Shown here: positions 1 through 6,343 of the stretch, piece by piece
Layout of the letters: every line of letters starts with the position of its first letter
Numbering within the stretch: position 1 is the first letter of the stretch
Assembly (NCBI GenBank): GCA_023441055.1
Contig: JAEZQY010000033.1
Coordinates: 1 to 14,665, forward strand
Origin: Bacillota bacterium
GTDB taxonomy: Bacteria > Bacillota > Bacilli > Paenibacillales > UBA4045
DNA: 14,665 nucleotides
Direction of reading: 5' to 3'
Position numbers and translations under genes: made by a program
The notes under the pieces: generated by a model
Databases searched by the model: none
Told to the model about the DNA's origin: nothing
The model's input: the letters and a program-made list of their open reading frames with translations, nothing else

Positions 1-123
1 CAGATAAACGGCTCTGCCGTCCTCCAAGTTTGCGTAGCAAACTACTTCGTAAGCAAGGGCGTTTCCGTTTTATCGTCGATATATAAGCACCTTTAAGTTG
101 AAAACTTATAAAGTCTTATATAT
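1..123. repeat. Palindromic intergenic repeat, copy 1 (inverse of 11353-11474)
   Basis: The first 123 bases reappear, reverse-complemented, at 11353-11474. By eye about nine positions in ten are identical, with one or two single-base indels. The element contains two stem-loop modules. In the first, 2-11 (AGATAAACGG) pairs with 65-75 (CCGTTTTATCG), and inside it lie ACGGC-TCT-GCCGT (8-20) and GTTTGC-GTA-GCAAAC (28-42). In the second, ATATATAAG (79-87) pairs with CTTATATAT (115-123) around an AAGTT-GAA-AACTT core. No transposase-like reading frame is present, so this looks like a small non-autonomous palindromic element. It ends about 50 bp before the sigF start. Its left boundary coincides with the window edge, so it could extend further. 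Confidence 0.85.
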
Positions 124-171
124 GAACAAATCGACCATGCGAGGATGCAGTGTGAGAATTGGGGATGGGCT

Positions 172-927
172 ATGGATGTGGATTTGAAACATACACCGCA
201 TAGATATCTGGACGATGGCGAAGTCAAGCGCCTCATCGCGCTCAGCCAATCCGGCGACACCATCGCCAGAGACACATTAGTGAGTTGTAATATCAGACTG
301 GTCTGGTCTGTTGTGCAGCGATTCATGAATCGCGGCTACGAACCGGACGATCTGTTCCAGATTGGTTGCATTGGTTTGCTCAAGTCAGTGGATAAATTCG
401 ATCTGAGCTATGAGGTGAAATTCTCAACCTATGCGGTGCCGATGATTATCGGCGAGATACAGCGGTTCCTCAGAGATGATGGCACGCTGAAGGTCAGCCG
501 CTCTATGAAGGAGCTGGCGAATCGAGTGAGGAAGCAGGCCGACGAGCTCTCCAAGGAAATCGGCCGATTGCCGACGATCAGCGAGATTGCCGATTCGCTC
601 GGGGTAACGCCAGAGGAGATCATCGTCGCGCAGGAAGCGAATAAACCACCGACCTCGATTCATGAGACCGTGTTCGAGAATGACGGGGATCCGATTACGT
701 TGATGGATCAGATTGCGGATGAAACCGAGGACCGCTGGTTCGATAAGCTGGCGTTGAATGAAGCGATAGATACGCTTAGCGAGCGTGAGCGGCTCATTGT
801 CTATCTGCGCTATTACCGAGATCAGACGCAATCAGAGGTAGCTAGTCGGCTAGGCATCTCGCAGGTTCAGGTGTCACGACTTGAGAAGAAGATTCTGAAG
901 ACGATCAAGGACCAAATTGCTCTCTAG
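172..927 (+). CDS. sigF: RNA polymerase sporulation-specific sigma factor SigF (SpoIIAC)
   Basis: This is the first forespore-specific sigma factor of sporulation. In the known system it is held inactive by the anti-sigma factor SpoIIAB and released by SpoIIAA. The 251-residue product closely resembles B. subtilis SigF (255 aa). Region 2 spans about residues 40-105 and includes DDLFQIGCIGLLKSVDKFD and FSTYAVPMIIGEIQRF. The short region-3 segment contains SIHETVFENDGDPITL, and the region 4 helix-turn-helix is SEVASRLGISQVQVSRLEKK (221-240). The frame is open from 145, but ATG 172 is preferred: it gives the family-like N-terminus MDVDL and has GGGGAT 6-11 nt upstream, whereas ATG 145 has GAGG abutting it. 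spoIIAA and spoIIAB would be expected just before the window. The stop codon sits in the loop of the first of four tandem hairpins. Confidence 0.97.
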   Translation: MDVDLKHTPHRYLDDGEVKRLIALSQSGDTIARDTLVSCNIRLVWSVVQRFMNRGYEPDDLFQIGCIGLLKSVDKFDLSYEVKFSTYAVPMIIGEIQRFLRDDGTLKVSRSMKELANRVRKQADELSKEIGRLPTISEIADSLGVTPEEIIVAQEANKPPTSIHETVFENDGDPITLMDQIADETEDRWFDKLALNEAIDTLSERERLIVYLRYYRDQTQSEVASRLGISQVQVSRLEKKILKTIKDQIAL

Positions 928-1080
928 CGTTTGGTCATTGATAGTATTGGAAGCAAGGACCAAATCGCGCAATAGCGTTTTGGCCAATGACTCTAATTAT
1001 TGACCAAATCGCATCTAGCGTTTGGTTAATGACTCTAATTATTGACCAAATCGCAAGTAGCGGTTTGGTTTTTTTATTTT
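910..1080 (+). repeat. Tandem array of four hairpins over the 3' end of sigF, the last terminator-like
   Basis: Four consecutive units start with GACCAAA at 910, 958, 1002 and 1044 (periods 48, 44 and 42). Each is a stem-loop of the form GACCAAA(T)CGC...TAGCG-TTTGGTC, and units 2-4 share linker sequence. Unit 1 is the last codons of sigF (K D Q I A L stop). Unit 2 still reads K D Q I A Q stop after an AAG codon, so the array appears to have grown by duplication of the sigF terminus. Unit 4 (1044-1070) runs into TTTTTTTATTTT and should work as a Rho-independent terminator. Units 1-3 lack a T-tract. Confidence 0.85.
1044..1080 (+). terminator. Rho-independent terminator after sigF
   Basis: The stem ACCAAATCGC / GCGGTTTGGT with a short AAGTA loop is followed directly by seven T, an A and four more T. 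It is the last unit of the hairpin array and the only one with a T-run. It should separate sigF transcription from the downstream spoVAF gene. Confidence 0.75.
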
Positions 1081-1103
1081 GGCGCATATTAGAAGGAGGA
1101 CCG

Positions 1104-1219
1104 AATCAATTTCATAATAGGACTTGCTGTGGCAATGAGGACGATATATAGATCAACACGCTTCACGTTGTCTATATATCGATTCCATTGGGAGGCTTCG
1201 CAGCATTATGAAATTGATT
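1104..1219. repeat. 116-bp nested palindrome (MITE-like) between sigF and spoVAF
   Basis: Perfect 15-bp inverted arms AATCAATTTCATAAT (1104-1118) and ATTATGAAATTGATT (1205-1219) enclose further nested pairs: TGCTG/CAGCA (1125 and 1201), CAATG/CATTG (1133 and 1186), CGATATATAGA/TCTATATATCG (1142-1152 and 1171-1181) and CAAC/GTTG near the centre. No coding potential is visible. It is unrelated in sequence to the repeat at 1-123. A strong AAGGAGG (1093-1099) sits just upstream, separated from any start codon by the element. The element may be a small mobile palindrome, or a structured 5' leader of spoVAF. Confidence 0.8.
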
Positions 1220-1246
1220 TAACTGACACGGAATGGAGTGATAGCG

Positions 1247-2707
1247 ATGCCGCAGAAGTCGATATTCCCGACACTGGAGCAGAATAAGCAGTACCTGGAG
1301 GAGCATGCCGGACTCGGGCAGAGCTTCGATCTGCTAGCAAAGGATATGGAGATCGGAACGAAGAAGGTGCTGTACTTCTATGTGAATGGATTTGTGAAGG
1401 ACGATGTCATGACGGACATTATGGCCAGACTGTCCTATCTGAAGCGCGAGGAAGTCGTGCCTAGCACGCTGAAGGCTCTGTTGCTGGAATTCATTCCGCA
1501 TAATCAGGTCGAAGAAGTCCATGAGATGGATGAGCTGGTGACGATGGTATATGCCGGCGCATCCGCGCTGTTCATTCATGGGGAGTCTACCGCACTGCTG
1601 ATTGATGTGAAGACGTTCCCGGTGCGCGGGATCGAGGAGCCGGATCTGGAGCGCGTAGTGAGAGGGTCGCGTGACGGCTTCGTGGAATCGCTGCTTACGA
1701 ATATTACACTCGTCAGACGCCGGATCCGGGACCCGCAGCTGCGTTATGAGATCTCGCGAGTTGGGCGGCGCTCCAAGACGGACGTCTGTCTCGCCTATAT
1801 TGGCGATATTACGGATAAAGCATTGATCGAAGCGGTGAAGAAGAAGCTGGAGGGAATCGATATCGACGGGCTGACGCTCGCGGATAAGCAGCTGGAGGAG
1901 CTGCTCGTGGGCAAGGGATGGAATCCGTATCCGCTCGTCCGCTATTCCGAACGACCGGATGTGGTGGCGACTCATCTGCTCGAAGGGCATATGGTCGTAT
2001 TCGTGGACACTTCTCCGAGTGTGATGATCATGCCGACGACGTTCTTCCATCTGCTGCAGCATGCGGAGGAGTATCGTCAGCAAGCCTTCACTGGCAGTTA
2101 TCTGCGCTGGGTGCGGTACTTCGGTGTAATTGCTTCGCTGTTCCTGCTGCCAGTCTGGTACCTGATGGTTGCTCATCCCGAGCTTAAGCCTCCGGGATTG
2201 GATTTTATCGGACCTGAGAAGACTGCGAATCTGCCGATTATTGTGCAGTTCTTCTTGGCGGAGATCGGGATTGATCTAATGCGCATGGCCGCCGTGCATA
2301 CGCCGACACCGCTCGCAACTGCGATGGGCTTGGTTGCCGCCATTCTAATCGGCGATGTGGCTGTCAAGACAGGACTGTTCGTTAATGAGGTTATCATGTA
2401 TATCGCGGTCGCGGCTGTCGGTATGTTCGCTACACCGAGCTATGAGCTGAGTCTGGCCAATCGCATGACCCGGCTGTTCCTGCTGCTCGCATCTGCGGTG
2501 TTCGGTGTACCTGGCTTCATAGTCGGCTCAACGGCGATCTTGCTGCTGCTGATCGTGCAGCGATCGTATAACTCGCCCTATATGTGGCCGTTCATCCCCT
2601 TCAATGCCAAGGCGCTGTCTTCGATTCTGATTCGCAAGCCATACAGTCATATCTGGGTGCGGCCGAGCTTGAATAAACCGATTGATGGAACGCGCAAGGC
2701 GAAGTGA
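1247..2707 (+). CDS. spoVAF: Stage V sporulation protein AF (GerA-family spore membrane protein)
   Basis: SpoVAF is a forespore inner-membrane protein related to the A subunits of GerA-type germinant receptors. In Bacillus it belongs to the SpoVA group linked to dipicolinic acid movement and germination. The 486-aa length fits the family (B. subtilis about 493). A soluble N-terminal half (about 1-285) contains the family signature around 235-275 (SERPDVVATHLLEGHMVVFVD, then SPSVMIMPTTFFHLLQ). A C-terminal part has about five hydrophobic helices near 291-309, 329-348, 357-374, 382-398 and 409-438. ATG 1247 is chosen because GGAG (1235-1238) lies 8 nt upstream; GTG 1238 is also in frame but overlaps that site. 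The gene is alone after sigF, with no spoVAA-AE beside it. Its end is 39 bp from the end of the convergent araC-type gene. Confidence 0.93.
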   Translation: MPQKSIFPTLEQNKQYLEEHAGLGQSFDLLAKDMEIGTKKVLYFYVNGFVKDDVMTDIMARLSYLKREEVVPSTLKALLLEFIPHNQVEEVHEMDELVTMVYAGASALFIHGESTALLIDVKTFPVRGIEEPDLERVVRGSRDGFVESLLTNITLVRRRIRDPQLRYEISRVGRRSKTDVCLAYIGDITDKALIEAVKKKLEGIDIDGLTLADKQLEELLVGKGWNPYPLVRYSERPDVVATHLLEGHMVVFVDTSPSVMIMPTTFFHLLQHAEEYRQQAFTGSYLRWVRYFGVIASLFLLPVWYLMVAHPELKPPGLDFIGPEKTANLPIIVQFFLAEIGIDLMRMAAVHTPTPLATAMGLVAAILIGDVAVKTGLFVNEVIMYIAVAAVGMFATPSYELSLANRMTRLFLLLASAVFGVPGFIVGSTAILLLLIVQRSYNSPYMWPFIPFNAKALSSILIRKPYSHIWVRPSLNKPIDGTRKAK

Positions 2708-2746
2708 TCGCCCGGTATTCAACACTTGTATTCATCGCAACTATAG

Positions 2747-3544
2747 TCAGCGCAGCTCGGATGGATTGCGGCCGGTGTGACGCTTGAATTGACGGCTGAA
2801 GAAGAATACATCGCGATAACCTAGTGCGTCGGCCACCTCGGACACATACATGCCGCCATAGCGCAGCAGATATTCGGCCCGTTCGATCCGGCTGCGAATG
2901 ATATAGTTCTGCACAGTCTCACCGATGATTGTCTTGAATTTCATCGAATAATACTTGTCAGACAGCCCGGCCCGTGAGGCGAGCTTAGACAGCGTCGGCC
3001 ACTCCGCGGGGTGCTCGCGAATGTAATGAGCTGTCTCGCGAATCGCTTCATGGAGCATATCCGAGCTGATCTGTGGAGCGGTCTCCGCACTGCGATCATG
3101 TCGGAGCAGAAGGATCATAAGCTGCTTCAGAATGAGCCGAGTCTCCTGATCAGAGCCATAGGCCGGCTCCAGCCGAAGCCTGACATAGCGGGCGAGCATC
3201 GGCTCGATCTCCAGCGGATCCGCGAGCAGGCGATAGCGAAGGGGGATATGAATAGGTACTTCTCTCAGTGCAAAATGAACATACGTCAGCATGAGCGGCC
3301 GCTTCGGATCATGGGTGGCGCTGGTGAAGTCGCCTGGGCGGAACAATAGACAGCTGCCCCTCTGCACTTGATAGGTCTCGTCGTTGACATGGACGGTTCC
3401 CGCACCGTCCCATACATAGAACAGGTCATAGTTCTCCAGTGGCTGCTCGCGCTGCCGCCAGACCCAAGCCGGTTCGCATTTAATTCTGCCATAATAGTTG
3501 GTCTGTATATAGTGAACTTCGGAAATCGCAATCACATCGGCCAT
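2747..3544 (-). CDS. AraC-family transcriptional regulator (cupin sensor plus HTH)
   Basis: This is a two-domain regulator. The N-terminal cupin-like arm (YDLFYVWDGAGTVHVNDE, then QRGSCLLFRPGDF) is typical of AraC proteins that sense a small ligand. The C-terminal ~100 residues form the double helix-turn-helix domain (LSKLASRAGLSDKYYSMKFK and VADALGYRDVFFFSRQFKRH, ending TGRNPSEL). The frame is open to 3634. I placed the start at ATG 3544, which gives 265 aa and puts about 12 residues before the conserved cupin arm. ATG 3571 is the main alternative. Neither has an ideally spaced ribosome site, and starts at 3622 or 3634 would overlap the predicted promoter. It is divergent from lysA. The ligand and target genes cannot be told from sequence. 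It is not part of the B. subtilis gene order here. Confidence 0.85.
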   Translation of the reverse strand: MADVIAISEVHYIQTNYYGRIKCEPAWVWRQREQPLENYDLFYVWDGAGTVHVNDETYQVQRGSCLLFRPGDFTSATHDPKRPLMLTYVHFALREVPIHIPLRYRLLADPLEIEPMLARYVRLRLEPAYGSDQETRLILKQLMILLLRHDRSAETAPQISSDMLHEAIRETAHYIREHPAEWPTLSKLASRAGLSDKYYSMKFKTIIGETVQNYIIRSRIERAEYLLRYGGMYVSEVADALGYRDVFFFSRQFKRHTGRNPSELR

Positions 3545-3573
3545 CCCCTGTGTGCCATTAGTGCAAATCATAA

Positions 3574-3590
3574 GGAATGAAATCCATTCC
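3574..3590. promoter_or_regulatory. Dyad GGAATG-N5-CATTCC, possible operator of the AraC-type gene
   Basis: A perfect 6-bp inverted repeat with a 5-bp centre lies about 10-25 bp downstream of the predicted -10 box of the reverse-strand regulator, so roughly at its transcription start. This placement suits autoregulation. It is one short dyad, so it could also be chance. Confidence 0.3.
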
Positions 3591-3600
3591 GTCTTCCTAT

Positions 3601-3629
3601 ATAATATCGTTATAGTGGACATAGAACAA
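3601..3629 (-). promoter_or_regulatory. Predicted SigA-type promoter of the AraC-family gene
   Basis: On the reverse strand TTGTTC (3629-3624) is followed after 17 nt by TATTAT (3606-3601). The region is shared with the divergent lysA upstream region, where TATAAT occurs at 3635-3640 on the forward strand without a good -35 match. The predicted start near 3594 supports a coding start at 3571 or 3544 over the longer options. Confidence 0.45.
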
Positions 3630-3662
3630 TGCACTATAATTATGGGTAGGGGGAACGAATAG

Positions 3663-4997
3663 ATGTATCTTCATGGAACGAGTAAGATTAATGCCCGCGG
3701 GCATCTGGAGATCGGCGGAGTGGATACGACAGAGCTGGTGAACACGTACGGTACGCCGCTATATGTGATGGACGAGGCGCTGATTCGTCAGCGCGCGCGT
3801 GAGTTTGTCGAGGCCTTCCGAGCCTCTGGCTTCAAGTTCCAGGTCGCTTATGCCAGCAAGGCGTTCTGTGTCATGGCGATGTGCAGGCTGGCAGAGGAGG
3901 AGGGACTGTCGCTGGATGTGGTGTCCGACGGTGAGCTCCATACCGCGTTGAAGGCAGGATTCCCGGTGGAGCGCATTCACTTTCATGGGAATAACAAGTC
4001 ACCGTTCGAGATTGAGATGGCGCTTGATGCAGGGATTGGCTGCTTCGTCGTAGATAACTTCACGGAGCTGCATATGCTGAATGCAATAGCCGGTACGAAG
4101 GGGCTGCGCGCGAAGGTTCTGTTCCGTGTGACGCCAGGTGTTGAGGCCCATACCCATGAGTATATCTCGACCGGCCAGACCGATTCGAAGTTCGGCTTCG
4201 ACATTGGCAATGGACAAGCTAAGCAAGCGATCGAAGTCGTGAAGGATATGAGACATATTGAGCTGCTGGGCATTCACTCCCATATCGGCTCGCAAATATT
4301 CGAGGTGGAAGGCTTCCGCATGGCAGCTGCTCGTGTCGGTCGTTTCTCTGCTGAAGTCCGTCAGGATTTGGGCGTGACATTCAGCGTAATCAACTTGGGC
4401 GGCGGCTTCGGTATCCGCTACCAGGAAGGCGATACGCCGCTGGCGATCAGCGAGTATGTCGGCGCGATTACCTCAGCGATTCGTACAGAGTTCGAGCTGG
4501 CCGAATACCCACTGCCGGAAATCTGGGTAGAGCCCGGGCGCAGTATGGTCGGAGATGCAGGGACCACCCTGTATACAATCGGTACGTTCAAGGATATTCC
4601 CGGTGTGCGCAAGTATGTCGCAGTCGATGGCGGGATGACGGATAATCCGCGCCCGGCGCTGTATGAGTCGGTCTATGAGGCGATGCTTGCGAATCGGGCG
4701 AATGATCCGGCTGAGGAGGTTGTATCGATTGCTGGCAAGGCTTGTGAGAGCGGTGATATGCTGATCTGGGATCTGAAGCTGCCGCAGGCGGCAACTGGTG
4801 ATATCCTCGCGGTGTCCTGCACGGGAGCGTATAACTATGCCATGGCCAGCAACTATAATCGGATCCGCCGCCCGGCCGTTGTGTTCGTACAAGACGGCGA
4901 AGCTGATCTAGTGGTGGACCGAGAGTCGCATGATCATATCGTGCAGAATGATCGGATCCCTGCCCGTATGGCTCGCAAATCTACTGTGAAGCAGTAG
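3663..4997 (+). CDS. lysA: Diaminopimelate decarboxylase
   Basis: This PLP-dependent enzyme converts meso-2,6-diaminopimelate to L-lysine and CO2, the last step of the DAP route to lysine. The 444-aa product has the fold-type III decarboxylase hallmarks: the PLP lysine K66 in VAYASKAF, HSHIGSQ near residue 205, the glycine loop GGGFGIRY, the EPGRSMVGDAG segment, the catalytic cysteine in GKACESGDML, and the YNYAMASNYN motif near the C-terminus. ATG 3663 has AGGGGG 9 nt upstream. lysA lies downstream of the spoVA genes in B. subtilis too, so it fits the conserved neighbourhood. No lysine riboswitch or T-box is visible in the short upstream region, and no clear terminator follows it. Confidence 0.97.
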   Translation: MYLHGTSKINARGHLEIGGVDTTELVNTYGTPLYVMDEALIRQRAREFVEAFRASGFKFQVAYASKAFCVMAMCRLAEEEGLSLDVVSDGELHTALKAGFPVERIHFHGNNKSPFEIEMALDAGIGCFVVDNFTELHMLNAIAGTKGLRAKVLFRVTPGVEAHTHEYISTGQTDSKFGFDIGNGQAKQAIEVVKDMRHIELLGIHSHIGSQIFEVEGFRMAAARVGRFSAEVRQDLGVTFSVINLGGGFGIRYQEGDTPLAISEYVGAITSAIRTEFELAEYPLPEIWVEPGRSMVGDAGTTLYTIGTFKDIPGVRKYVAVDGGMTDNPRPALYESVYEAMLANRANDPAEEVVSIAGKACESGDMLIWDLKLPQAATGDILAVSCTGAYNYAMASNYNRIRRPAVVFVQDGEADLVVDRESHDHIVQNDRIPARMARKSTVKQ

Positions 4998-5008
4998 GAG
5001 CTACGGAT

Positions 5009-5037
5009 TTTCAATTGCGCTGGAATTGGTGTACAAT
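5009..5037 (+). promoter_or_regulatory. Candidate promoter of ppiB
   Basis: TTTCAA (5009-5014) and TACAAT (5032-5037) are separated by 17 nt, about 60 bp before the ppiB start. The -35 match is modest, and read-through from lysA is possible because no terminator separates the genes. Confidence 0.4.
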
Positions 5038-5096
5038 GGAACAAGCTTATATGAGCTGTTGTCAGGATAATATCTGAAGATGAGGAGTGTTACAGC

Positions 5097-5528
5097 ATGG
5101 CTAAGCAAGCCAAGATTACGCTCGAAGGCGGAGCGGAAGTTGTACTCGATCTATTCGATCAAGAGGCGCCTAACACGGTGGCGAACTTCGAGAAGTTAGC
5201 GAATGAAGGGTTCTATAACGGCCTTGTATTCCATCGCGTGATTCCGGGCTTCGTCGCACAGGGCGGGTGCCCGAGCGGCACAGGCACAGGTGGTCCGGGC
5301 TACACGATTAATTGCGAGATCAATCCGAACAAGCATGAGCGAGGCTCACTCGCGATGGCACATGCGGGTCGCAACACAGGTGGCAGCCAATTCTATATCT
5401 GCTACCAGCCGCAGCCTCATCTGGACGGTCAGCATACGGTATTCGGCAAGATTGCCAAGGGCATGGAGCATGTTGACGCATTCCGCGGCCGTGACAAGAT
5501 GGAGAAGGTTGAAGTATACGAGGTTTAA
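5097..5528 (+). CDS. ppiB: Peptidyl-prolyl cis-trans isomerase, cyclophilin type
   Basis: This cytoplasmic cyclophilin speeds cis-trans isomerisation of X-Pro bonds during protein folding. The 143-aa protein is a single compact domain with no signal peptide. The active-site landmarks are present: FHRVIPGFVAQGG (catalytic arginine in FHR), the glutamine in GGSQFYI and the histidine in HLDGQHTVFG. The size matches bacterial PpiB (about 143 in B. subtilis). ATG 5097 has GAGGAG 9 nt upstream. It follows lysA by 99 bp and ends just before a strong terminator. Confidence 0.97.
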   Translation: MAKQAKITLEGGAEVVLDLFDQEAPNTVANFEKLANEGFYNGLVFHRVIPGFVAQGGCPSGTGTGGPGYTINCEINPNKHERGSLAMAHAGRNTGGSQFYICYQPQPHLDGQHTVFGKIAKGMEHVDAFRGRDKMEKVEVYEV

Positions 5529-5544
5529 TGGAATGAAGTAAAGG

Positions 5545-5595
5545 CGACCTGCGGGCTGGATCTGACACGATCCACTGGCAGGTCGTTTGCTTTTC
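5545..5595 (+). terminator. Rho-independent terminator after ppiB
   Basis: CGACCTGC (5545-5552) pairs with GCAGGTCG (5578-5585), with an inner TGGATC/GATCCA stem, and the hairpin is followed by TTTGCTTTT. It closes the lysA-ppiB region. Confidence 0.85.
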
Positions 5596-5877
5596 GTCGT
5601 GGCTGTTGATGAGGCGGACATTGACGCTTCGTTCCCGCATGACATTCGGGAAATTCGATGACTATTACGGTAAACGGAGTAACTTCACGCATATGTGGCA
5701 GATTGGTGCTGTGATGAGATGAGATGAGTGGCGGAGCGGATACTGGAGCTGATATAGTGAATTTTTTTAGTATATTGGTGCTGTGACGGCTGCCATGGGT
5801 GAGCGTAAGCCGCTGACATTTATCTAACAATTACGTGATTGAATTCACAACTTATGCTTGAGAACCCTGCTATGATG
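5596..5877. other. Non-coding spacer between ppiB and the rib promoter
   Basis: No reading frame with a ribosome site or recognisable product is seen on either strand. The only structure noted is a 13-nt direct repeat ATTGGTGCTGTGA at 5702-5714 and 5774-5786. The stretch may be decayed sequence; B. subtilis has small genes in roughly this position. Confidence 0.5.
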
Positions 5878-5906
5878 TAGACACTACCCGTTATAATCTG
5901 TATAAT
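5878..5906 (+). promoter_or_regulatory. SigA-type promoter of the riboflavin operon
   Basis: TAGACA (5878-5883, five of six consensus bases) and a perfect TATAAT (5901-5906) are separated by 17 nt. A second TATAAT overlaps the spacer at 5892-5897. Transcription would begin near 5913, about 45 nt before the FMN aptamer. Confidence 0.75.
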
Positions 5907-5957
5907 TAACGTATCTACTTCAACATTTTATGTAGATTACGATTGAATAATTAGTTA

Positions 5958-6115
5958 TTTCCTTCGGGGCGGGGTGCAATTCCCCACCGGCGGTGATGCG
6001 TTCAGGTGCAGCCTGATGCTTAGTCCGTGACCCGTTCGCAAGCATACTTATGCAGCGACGGTGGATCCGGTGCAATTCCGGAGCCGACAGTTACAGTCTG
6101 GATGGGAGAAGGAAA
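5958..6115 (+). ncRNA. FMN riboswitch aptamer (RFN element)
   Basis: The conserved RFN blocks occur in order: CCTTCGGGGC-GGGGTGCAATTCCCCACCGG, CGGTGATG, TCCGTGACCCG, GGTGCAATTCCGGAGCCGACAGT, and TACAGTCTGGATGGGAGAAGG. The closing P1 helix is TTTCCTT (5958-5964) with AAGGAAA (6109-6115). RFN elements bind flavin mononucleotide and turn down riboflavin genes when it is abundant. Here the element sits directly before ribD and is followed by a terminator, so it should act by premature termination. The variable arm between the fourth and fifth conserved helices is somewhat extended. Confidence 0.96.
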
Positions 6116-6287
6116 TCGATCAGGACCACTAATCGCTGATGGTATAGCTTGTACATTAATTCACAATAGCGTCGATGCCCTACTAGCGCGTCTATCCAAC
6201 CGTGCCTAAGTGAGCTGCGTTTGCGCTATCATTGTGAATATGCGCAGGTCGAATTTGCAATGCGACAGGTCCGCTCGATCTCTCCCA
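6116..6287 (+). promoter_or_regulatory. Long riboswitch expression platform with an extra hairpin and antiterminator partner
   Basis: About 170 nt separate the aptamer from its terminator. ATTCACAATAGCG (6159-6171) can pair with CGCTATCATTGTGAAT (6224-6239), leaving a 2-nt bulge. TCTCCCA (6281-6287) is exactly complementary to TGGGAGA (6103-6109) at the 3' end of the aptamer and abuts the terminator stem, so this pairing is a good antiterminator candidate. A 60-codon frame starting with GTG at 6027 crosses the aptamer and this region and is not considered a gene. Confidence 0.6.
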
Positions 6288-6320
6288 CCCGACATCGGTT
6301 ATGTCGGGTTTTTCATTTTT
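6288..6320 (+). terminator. Riboswitch-controlled intrinsic terminator before ribD
   Basis: CCCGACAT (6288-6295) pairs perfectly with ATGTCGGG (6301-6308) across a CGGTT loop, followed by TTTTTCATTTTT. It lies 24 nt before the ribD start and should stop transcription when the aptamer has bound FMN. Confidence 0.9.
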
Positions 6321-6343
6321 CATGCTGACGAGGGGGGATCCGA

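Noticed and set aside
910..1070. Evenly spaced repeats that could suggest a CRISPR array
   Set aside because: Only four units, each a complete hairpin, periods of 42-48 with linkers that are themselves similar, and the first unit is sigF coding sequence. There are no cas genes.
1334..2176. Long reverse-strand open frame inside spoVAF
   Set aside because: It is rich in His, Arg and Gln as expected for an antisense shadow of a real gene, with no recognisable domain and no ribosome site.
3601..3662. Lysine riboswitch or T-box leader for lysA
   Set aside because: The upstream region is too short and shows no conserved lysine-aptamer or T-box sequence.
4473..4892. Reverse-strand open frame inside lysA
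   Set aside because: Antisense shadow; the forward frame has all catalytic motifs of diaminopimelate decarboxylase.
5525..5830. Reverse-strand frame in the ppiB-rib spacer
   Set aside because: It crosses the ppiB terminator hairpin, has no good ribosome site and no recognisable protein features.
6027..6209. Small 60-codon forward frame starting with GTG
   Set aside because: It lies across the conserved FMN aptamer and its platform, has no ribosome site, and its sequence is explained by RNA structure.
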